Part shown: piece by piece, positions 23,191-27,678 of the stretch
How the letters are laid out: each line of letters opens with the position of its first letter
How positions within the stretch are numbered: the stretch's first letter is position 1
Source: CAYPNF01 sp964411985
GTDB taxonomy: Bacteria > Verrucomicrobiota > Verrucomicrobiia > Limisphaerales > J093
NCBI GenBank assembly: GCA_964411985.1
Contig: CAYPNF010000087.1
Coordinates: forward strand, 1-27,678
DNA length: 27,678 bases
Reading direction: 5' to 3'
Notes under the pieces: generated by a model
Told to the model about the DNA's origin: nothing
The model's database searches: none
The model's input: the letters and a program-made list of their open reading frames with translations, nothing else
Position numbers and translations under genes: made by a program

Positions 23191-23955
23191 ATGGGATGGA
23201 ACGGTGGTGTGCATCGAACCATGACGGCGCGCGCTACCACTTCTGCGGACGGGTGCTTTCCTCCTACCCAATGGAGTACCGTGATTTCGGCTCGAGAGGA
23301 ATCGCCATCGGGTTCGCTGGCACTGGAGGAGTTGTGTCAGGCCTATTGGTACCCGCTTTACGCTTACGTGCGGCGGCGCGGTCAGAATCCGGCCGATGCT
23401 CAGGATATGACTCAAGCGTTCTTTGCTCACTTTCTTGCCGGACACGGTTTCAGCAAGTTTCAGCCGGATCGAGGCCGGTTTCGGAACTTCTTGCTGGCTT
23501 CGTTCCAGAACTTCATTAGTAACGACTGGGACCGTGTTCAGGCGCAGAAACGAGGTGGAGGGAACCTTCTGGTCTCACTCGAAAATGGGTGCCCGGAGGC
23601 GAGTTGCTATGAGGGACTGGATCCAGCCCTCAGTGCAGAGCGTGTTTACGATCGCGCGTGGGGGTTGACAGTCATCGCGCGTGCGCGCGCGCAGCTGAAA
23701 GCCAGATATGAAGCAGAAGGCAAAGTGGAGAGGTTTCAGCTCTTCGAACTGTTGTTGCCTGGCGGAGAGAGCCCCCTGCTGGTCGAAGAAGTGGCTACCC
23801 GTCTGGGGATCTCCAAAGGAAGCGTTCGTTCAGAAGTCCATAGGCTCAAAGGACGGTTTCGTGCAGCAGTTCGTGCCGAGGTGGCCAAGACCATGCATCC
23901 CTCCGACGACATCGACGAAGAAATCCGGAGTCTTATTGTCGCTTTGGGTTCCTGA
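23191..23955 (+). CDS. ECF-like RNA polymerase sigma factor (Planctomycetes/Verrucomicrobia type)
   Basis: This 254-residue protein directs RNA polymerase to alternative promoters. It begins with the FPPTQWSTVISA phrase typical of this subgroup. Region 2 follows at about 45-115: LEELCQAYWYPLYAYVRRRG, DAQDMTQAFFAHFL, then GRFRNFLLASFQNFISNDWDR. Region 4, with its helix-turn-helix, is at about 175-240: LLVEEVATRLGISKGSVRSE, then VHRLKGRFRAAVR. The middle linker, with AQKRGGGNLLVSLEN, is normal for the group. The ATG at 23191 follows a fair AGGA; ATG 23221 is an equally possible start 10 residues later. Members are often followed by a serine/threonine kinase or an anti-sigma gene; none is present here. 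The promoters it controls are unknown. Confidence 0.85.
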   Translation: MGWNGGVHRTMTARATTSADGCFPPTQWSTVISAREESPSGSLALEELCQAYWYPLYAYVRRRGQNPADAQDMTQAFFAHFLAGHGFSKFQPDRGRFRNFLLASFQNFISNDWDRVQAQKRGGGNLLVSLENGCPEASCYEGLDPALSAERVYDRAWGLTVIARARAQLKARYEAEGKVERFQLFELLLPGGESPLLVEEVATRLGISKGSVRSEVHRLKGRFRAAVRAEVAKTMHPSDDIDEEIRSLIVALGS

Positions 23956-24368
23956 GACAGACTGAGCGGTCGACTCCGCCCCCTCTTCCGGTGTCAGTGT
24001 CATGTCGGCCCTAACATGTGAGGGCAAACGGCCCTGGTGAACCAAAACTGGCGTCTCAAGGTCATTAGCCGAAACCTATGGGAAGCGTCAGAAGCTTTTC
24101 ATTTCTCGACCCCATTCTCGCTGCGACCCTCCTCGACTGGCTGCCGAACGAGGCCTGACATCTCGCTACAGATCGCCTTTTTGAACGCCTTGGCAAAATA
24201 TACCTGCAAATACTTTGCCACACTGCCGTGGGTTTTCTTTAGATATAGATGGAAGGGTGGAGAGTCGGGAGTGTTCTCGATCCATCCGCGGCCATCGGTC
24301 TTGGCCGATGGACCGTCCCTCTTCTCGATGATCGGGAGAGGTCAGAACCGTAAACATCCTAAAAAGCT
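23956..24368. other. 413-bp region between the sigma factor and the Hsp20-like gene
   Basis: No supported gene is seen. A plus-strand open frame at 24037-24372 begins with GTG and its TGA overlaps the Hsp20 GTG start, but its translation has no recognisable domain. A perfect 7-bp stem-loop, CCATCGG (24292-24298) with CCGATGG (24305-24311), lies about 60 bases before the Hsp20 start and may be part of its mRNA leader. Confidence 0.5.
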
Positions 24369-24689
24369 GTGAGTGCGTCAAAACATCAGCCTCGAAGAAG
24401 ACTCCGGAACGTCTGGCAACTCGCGCTAGACAGTCTGGGGGTCGGTATTCCCACTACTTGGCCTCAAGCTCGGGAAGAGCCTATCAGTCTGCCCGCTTGG
24501 ACGCCGATGCTGGACCTCAGCGAAGACGGGACCGAATACCTGATCAAGACCGAGTTGCCTGGGGGAAAGAAGAGAGACGTGAAGGTCACCACGGAGTTCA
24601 AGGACGGTGTGCTTTGCGTGTATCTCACCAAGAATCGGAAAGCTAACCGCCAGCACCTGGAGGCCAACGCCTCGGTCGCGCCATCCTAG
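24369..24689 (+). CDS. Shortened Hsp20/alpha-crystallin-like small heat shock protein
   Basis: Small heat shock proteins hold unfolding proteins until ATP-driven chaperones act. This frame codes for 106 residues. The alpha-crystallin domain opens normally with WTPMLDLSEDGTEYLIKTEL followed by PGGKKRDVKVT (about 44-74). It then reads FKDGVLCVYLTKNRKA, which matches the closing strand of the domain (usually YKDGVLTVTLPK). The middle of the domain, normally about 40 residues with the GER and FxRSFxLP segments, appears to be missing. The protein is therefore either an internally deleted, possibly non-functional chaperone, or a truncated one that ends after its first DGVL strand. The start is uncertain: GTG 24369 is used because no suitable ATG precedes the domain. 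It is 40 bases before the histidine kinase and could share its transcript. Confidence 0.6.
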   Translation: MSASKHQPRRRLRNVWQLALDSLGVGIPTTWPQAREEPISLPAWTPMLDLSEDGTEYLIKTELPGGKKRDVKVTTEFKDGVLCVYLTKNRKANRQHLEANASVAPS

Positions 24690-24729
24690 GCCGGAGTGAA
24701 GTCGCCCCACACAGAACCACTCTACACGC

Positions 24730-26898
24730 ATGAACCTGCAAGCGATCATTGCCCAACAACTTCTGACCCAGGACGCGTTGGCGGAGGGTGAGGACCGTTA
24801 CCGCACGCTGCTCGCGACCACGAGCAACTACGTCTATTCCGTCATTTTGGAGCAGGGTCGCTCCGTTGCCACTAATCATGGTCCCGGTTGCGAAGCGGTG
24901 ACCGGGTACAGCGTCCAGGAGTTCGATGCTGACCAGTCCCTCTGGTACAAGATGGTCCATGAGGAGGACCGGCCCGCAGTGTTGGCGCAGATCGCCAGCA
25001 TCATGAAGGGTGCCGGCCCTCAACCGCTTGAACATCGCATCTTCCACAAGGACGGATCCATCCGCTGGATTCGCAATGTGCCGGTGCCTCAAAAAGACGC
25101 CCAAGGAAGGCTGATTTCCTACAGCGGGCTCATTTCCGACATCACGGAACGCAAACACACTGAACAGCTCCTGGCTGTGCTCTATGCCGTGACGCGCCAG
25201 TTAGCCGAATCGGGCACCTTGCAGCATGCCCTGGGTATGATTCTGAAGGCCATCTGTGAGACCTTCCCTTGGGATTGGGCCGTGTTCTGGACGTTGGATA
25301 GCGCGGTGGGTGTGCTGCGTTGTGATGAGATATGGCATTCCCCATCCTTCGAGCTGGAGAGGTTCCGGGACGAAAGTTGGGCTTTTACCTTTGCCCCTGG
25401 GATCGGCTTGCCGGGCCGAGTCTGGGTGAGCGGCAAATCAGAGTGGATTTCGGACGTCATGAATGACAGTGACTTCACTCGCGCTTCGGCAACCAACCAG
25501 GCAGGTCTGCATGCCGCCTGCGCTTTCCCGGTTCGTAGGAACGATCAGACTCTGGGGGTCATCGAACTGTTCAGCCGAAAGATCCAGCCACCCGATCCAC
25601 ACATGATGCAGATGCTCGGTACGGTGGGCACCCAGATCGAGCAGTTTGTGGAGCGCAAGACCGCGGAAGAGGCGCTTACCACGGAGCGCAATCTGCTGCG
25701 CACCCTAATCGACAACTTGCCCGACTATGTGTACGCCAAGGACACGGAGTGTCGCTTCATATTGAACAATCTCGCCCATTTGCGCGTTCTGGGAGCAGAA
25801 CAACCTCGCGATACGGCACTTAAGACTGACCTGGACTTCTTCCCGAACGACTTGGCTGTACGGTATCTTGCTGACGATAGGGAGGTGGTGAGGTCTGGAC
25901 AGCCTTTGATCAACCGGGAGGAGGAAGTGGTGGATCCCCACGGCGGACGGCAATTGGTCCTGACCACCAAAGTCCCCTGGAAGAACAGTCAAGGAAAGAT
26001 CATCGGACTGATTGGAATCACTCGCGACATCACCGAGCGCAGGCTAGAGGAGGAGCGCCTGCGGCAGACCTACGCCGAACTATCCGAGAGCGAAGCGGCA
26101 CTGCGAAAGACTCTCGAGGACCTCCAAACCTCACACGAAGAGCTGAAGGCAGCCGAGTCGCAGCTGATCCAGGTCGCAAAGATGGAGTGCATTGGCACCT
26201 TGGCGGCTGGAATTGCGCACGAAGTGAAGAACCCGCTCCAAACCATGCTGATGGGGCTTCATTACCTGGGGAATAATGTTCCTGGCACTCACGAAGGGAT
26301 TCTTTTGGCCCTTGAAGATATGAGGGAGGCGGTTACTCGAGCGAACAAAATTGTCTGTGGTTTGCTCGAGCTATCCGCAGCCGTCGTATTTGAGACCAGG
26401 CTGGAGGATCTCAACGAGTGTCTCGCGCACTCTCTCTTCATCCTGCACTATGAAATCGTGGCCAACAATGTCCAGGTGGTCGAACATTTTGCGGAAGACC
26501 TTCCCCTCGTAGCCATGGACCGAAACAAGATGGAGCAAGTGTTCGTCAACCTCTTCCTCAACGCCCTTCAAGCAATGCCCCAGGGCGGCACCCTCACCGT
26601 GACTACCAGCGAAGTCCGTTGGAGTCCCGACCTCGCCGCAAAAGAGCCCCGATTCCGCCATTTTGAAGAAGGCGACAACCTCTTGGTCACTGAGGTGACG
26701 GACACGGGAAAGGGGATCCCTGCGGACGTGTTGCCTCGAGTCTTCGATCCTTTCGTCACGACCAAACCTGCGGGCATGGGTACGGGTTTGGGGCTTGCCG
26801 TGGTCAAGAAAATCGTGGGCCTTCACCAGGGCTTTATTGATATTCAGAACACTCCCCAGGGAGGAGCGCGAGCTACATTGGTGCTAAGAACGGCCTGA
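24730..26898 (+). CDS. PAS-GAF-PAS sensor histidine kinase
   Basis: This 722-residue two-component kinase has no transmembrane segment, so it should sense a cytoplasmic signal. A first PAS domain with PAC tail lies at about 20-143 (ending YSGLISDITERK). A GAF domain lies at about 148-308, a second PAS at about 320-440 (NLPDYVYAKD to GITRDITERR), and a coiled coil at about 440-485. The HisKA domain carries the phospho-acceptor His497 in GIAHEVKNPLQ. The ATPase domain has the N box with Asn611 (VNLFLNALQAM), the G1 box DTGKGIP (658-664), the F box FDPFVTTK and the G2 box GTGLGLAVVKK. All catalytic motifs are intact. The receiver gene 84 bases downstream is its likely partner. What the PAS and GAF domains bind is not evident. 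Confidence 0.92.
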   Translation: MNLQAIIAQQLLTQDALAEGEDRYRTLLATTSNYVYSVILEQGRSVATNHGPGCEAVTGYSVQEFDADQSLWYKMVHEEDRPAVLAQIASIMKGAGPQPLEHRIFHKDGSIRWIRNVPVPQKDAQGRLISYSGLISDITERKHTEQLLAVLYAVTRQLAESGTLQHALGMILKAICETFPWDWAVFWTLDSAVGVLRCDEIWHSPSFELERFRDESWAFTFAPGIGLPGRVWVSGKSEWISDVMNDSDFTRASATNQAGLHAACAFPVRRNDQTLGVIELFSRKIQPPDPHMMQMLGTVGTQIEQFVERKTAEEALTTERNLLRTLIDNLPDYVYAKDTECRFILNNLAHLRVLGAEQPRDTALKTDLDFFPNDLAVRYLADDREVVRSGQPLINREEEVVDPHGGRQLVLTTKVPWKNSQGKIIGLIGITRDITERRLEEERLRQTYAELSESEAALRKTLEDLQTSHEELKAAESQLIQVAKMECIGTLAAGIAHEVKNPLQTMLMGLHYLGNNVPGTHEGILLALEDMREAVTRANKIVCGLLELSAAVVFETRLEDLNECLAHSLFILHYEIVANNVQVVEHFAEDLPLVAMDRNKMEQVFVNLFLNALQAMPQGGTLTVTTSEVRWSPDLAAKEPRFRHFEEGDNLLVTEVTDTGKGIPADVLPRVFDPFVTTKPAGMGTGLGLAVVKKIVGLHQGFIDIQNTPQGGARATLVLRTA

Positions 26899-26982
26899 AA
26901 CCTACTTATCGGGCAGGAGAATTGCCTTCGAAAACAACGTAACCCAGAAGGATGCGAAGAAACCCTCCCTCGAACGACTGTC

Positions 26983-27399
26983 ATGAAAACAAACAAACAA
27001 CGCATCTTCATCGTGGACGATGAAGTCAGCATTACCCGACTATTAAAGGCGAACCTGGAGCAAACCGAGGATTACACGGTTCAAGTGGAGAACTCGCCGC
27101 TCCGCGCACTGTCTGCGGCGGAGGCTTTCCAGCCGGACCTAATCATGCTCGACGTGCTCATGCCAGGCATGGACGGCGGGAATCTAGCCGCTTGCATGCA
27201 GACGAATCGGAAACTCAAACATGTTCCGATCGTGTTCCTGACTGCTGCTGCCAAGAAGGAAGAAGTTACGGCGCACGGGGGCAGAATTGGTGGACTACGA
27301 TTCCTGGCAAAACCCGTGGACTTCAGTGAGGTCATCGAGTGTATTGAGGAGCATCTTGGGAAGCCGAGAATGGAGATGCGGGACGTTCCAGTTCCTTGA
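26983..27399 (+). CDS. Stand-alone response-regulator receiver (CheY-like)
   Basis: This 138-residue protein consists of one receiver domain and a short tail, with no DNA-binding or enzymatic output domain. The acidic pocket is Asp12 and Asp13 (FIVDDE), the phosphorylated residue is Asp57 (LIMLDVLMPGMDG), the switch Thr is Thr87 (VFLTAAA) and the conserved Lys is Lys110 (FLAKPVD). All key residues are present. It probably takes phosphate from the upstream PAS-GAF-PAS kinase and passes the signal by protein contact or as part of a phosphorelay. The partner that gives the final response is not in the window. Confidence 0.92.
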   Translation: MKTNKQRIFIVDDEVSITRLLKANLEQTEDYTVQVENSPLRALSAAEAFQPDLIMLDVLMPGMDGGNLAACMQTNRKLKHVPIVFLTAAAKKEEVTAHGGRIGGLRFLAKPVDFSEVIECIEEHLGKPRMEMRDVPVP

Positions 27400-27561
27400 G
27401 TCGGCACGGTTGGCCCATGGATCGTTCTATTCAGAGGGAGCAGATCAGTGACTCCACAGCATGCCCCCTTCTGCCCACGTCTCCAGTTACTTTGCGTACG
27501 CGGATCTGAAGTCAATTTTTCCCCTTGCCGTCTTTCCGACATGAGATAAAGTGCTTCACGC

Positions 27562-27587
27562 AAAGCCGGTCTGACCGCCGGGCTTTT
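27562..27587 (+). terminator. Terminator-like hairpin before tRNA-Ala
   Basis: AAAGCC (27562-27567) pairs with GGCTTT (27581-27586), with partial inner pairing of GGT and ACC, and is followed by one more T and then GG. It could terminate transcription from the receiver gene, but it is only 10 bases before the tRNA and its T-tract is short, so a role in the tRNA leader is possible too. Confidence 0.35.
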
Positions 27588-27596
27588 GGTGGCGAT

Positions 27597-27672
27597 GGGG
27601 TCATAGCTCAGTTGGTAGAGCGTCTCGTTCGCAATGAGAAGGTCTGGGGTTCGACTCCCCATGGCTCCACCA
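27597..27672 (+). tRNA. tRNA-Ala (anticodon CGC)
   Basis: A complete cloverleaf can be drawn by hand. Acceptor GGGGTCA pairs with TGGCTCC and includes the G3-U70 wobble pair that identifies alanine tRNAs. The D arm is GCTC/GAGC with loop AGTTGGTA. The anticodon arm is TCTCG/TGAGA with loop TTCGCAA, placing anticodon CGC at 27630-27632, which reads GCG codons. The variable loop is AGGTC. The T arm is TGGGG/CCCCA with loop TTCGACT. The discriminator is A and the CCA end is encoded. No adjacent integrase or duplicated tRNA end was seen within the window. Confidence 0.96.
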
Positions 27673-27678
27673 TCTTGG

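Noticed and set aside
24037..24372. Plus-strand 111-residue frame whose TGA overlaps the Hsp20 GTG start
   Set aside because: The overlap looks like translational coupling, but the GTG start has no ribosome site and the sequence shows no domain or codon bias like its neighbours.
27081..27662. Minus-strand frame starting MGSRTPDLLIANETLY
   Set aside because: Its N-terminus is the antisense translation of the tRNA-Ala gene, a well-known false gene product; the rest is antisense to the receiver gene.
27597..27678. tRNA-Ala as an attachment site for an integrated element
   Set aside because: No integrase gene and no second copy of the tRNA 3' end occurs in the window.

Overview
The window looks like chromosomal DNA from a polysaccharide-degrading Gram-negative bacterium, most likely a member of the Verrucomicrobiota (Pedosphaera/Limisphaerales-like). 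This placement is an inference. It rests on the BspA-type leucine-rich-repeat protein with a C-terminal domain of a kind I associate with this phylum, the ADOP-type double permease, the FPPTQW-type ECF sigma factor, the remnant of a URO-D-family gene, the many secreted glycosidases, and the scarcity of strong Shine-Dalgarno sites. No rRNA, CRISPR array, insertion sequence or phage gene was seen.

Layout. 216-1937 (-): secreted leucine-rich-repeat protein, followed by about 0.9 kb with no convincing gene. 2878-4080 (+): secreted sialate O-acetylesterase-like esterase. 4097-4252: a long imperfect inverted repeat. 4332-4442: the broken 5' end of a URO-D-like gene, butting against a tandem-domain GH43 glycosidase (4436-6346, -). 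6609-9300 (+): a flippase and an overlapping FrhB-like iron-sulfur protein. 9329-11755 (-): an ADOP-type double FtsX permease. 11756-12056: a regulatory region rich in palindromes.

12057-19400 (+) is an L-arabinose operon: ROK-family repressor, araB (L-ribulokinase), araD (ribulose-5-phosphate 4-epimerase), a lipoprotein aldose 1-epimerase, and a secreted GH51 alpha-L-arabinofuranosidase preceded by two perfect stem-loops. The pathway is nearly complete: GH51 frees arabinose, the mutarotase equilibrates anomers, and AraB and AraD feed the pentose phosphate pathway. L-arabinose isomerase (AraA) and a sugar transporter are absent from this window. The esterase and the GH43 protein fit the same theme of deacetylating and debranching plant polysaccharides.

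20095-22047 (+): a GC-rich GH97 glycosidase flanked on both sides by related direct repeats. 22247-22990 (-): a GH16-like secreted protein. 23191-23955 (+): an ECF-type sigma factor. 24369-27399 (+): a shortened Hsp20-like protein, a PAS-GAF-PAS histidine kinase and a stand-alone receiver. 27597-27672 (+): tRNA-Ala(CGC) with an encoded CCA end.

No wholly new system is evident. The items most worth a second look are the repeat-flanked GH97 gene, the palindrome arrays upstream of the arabinose operon, the double hairpin in the GH51 leader, the inverted repeat beside the truncated URO-D gene, and the internally shortened Hsp20.
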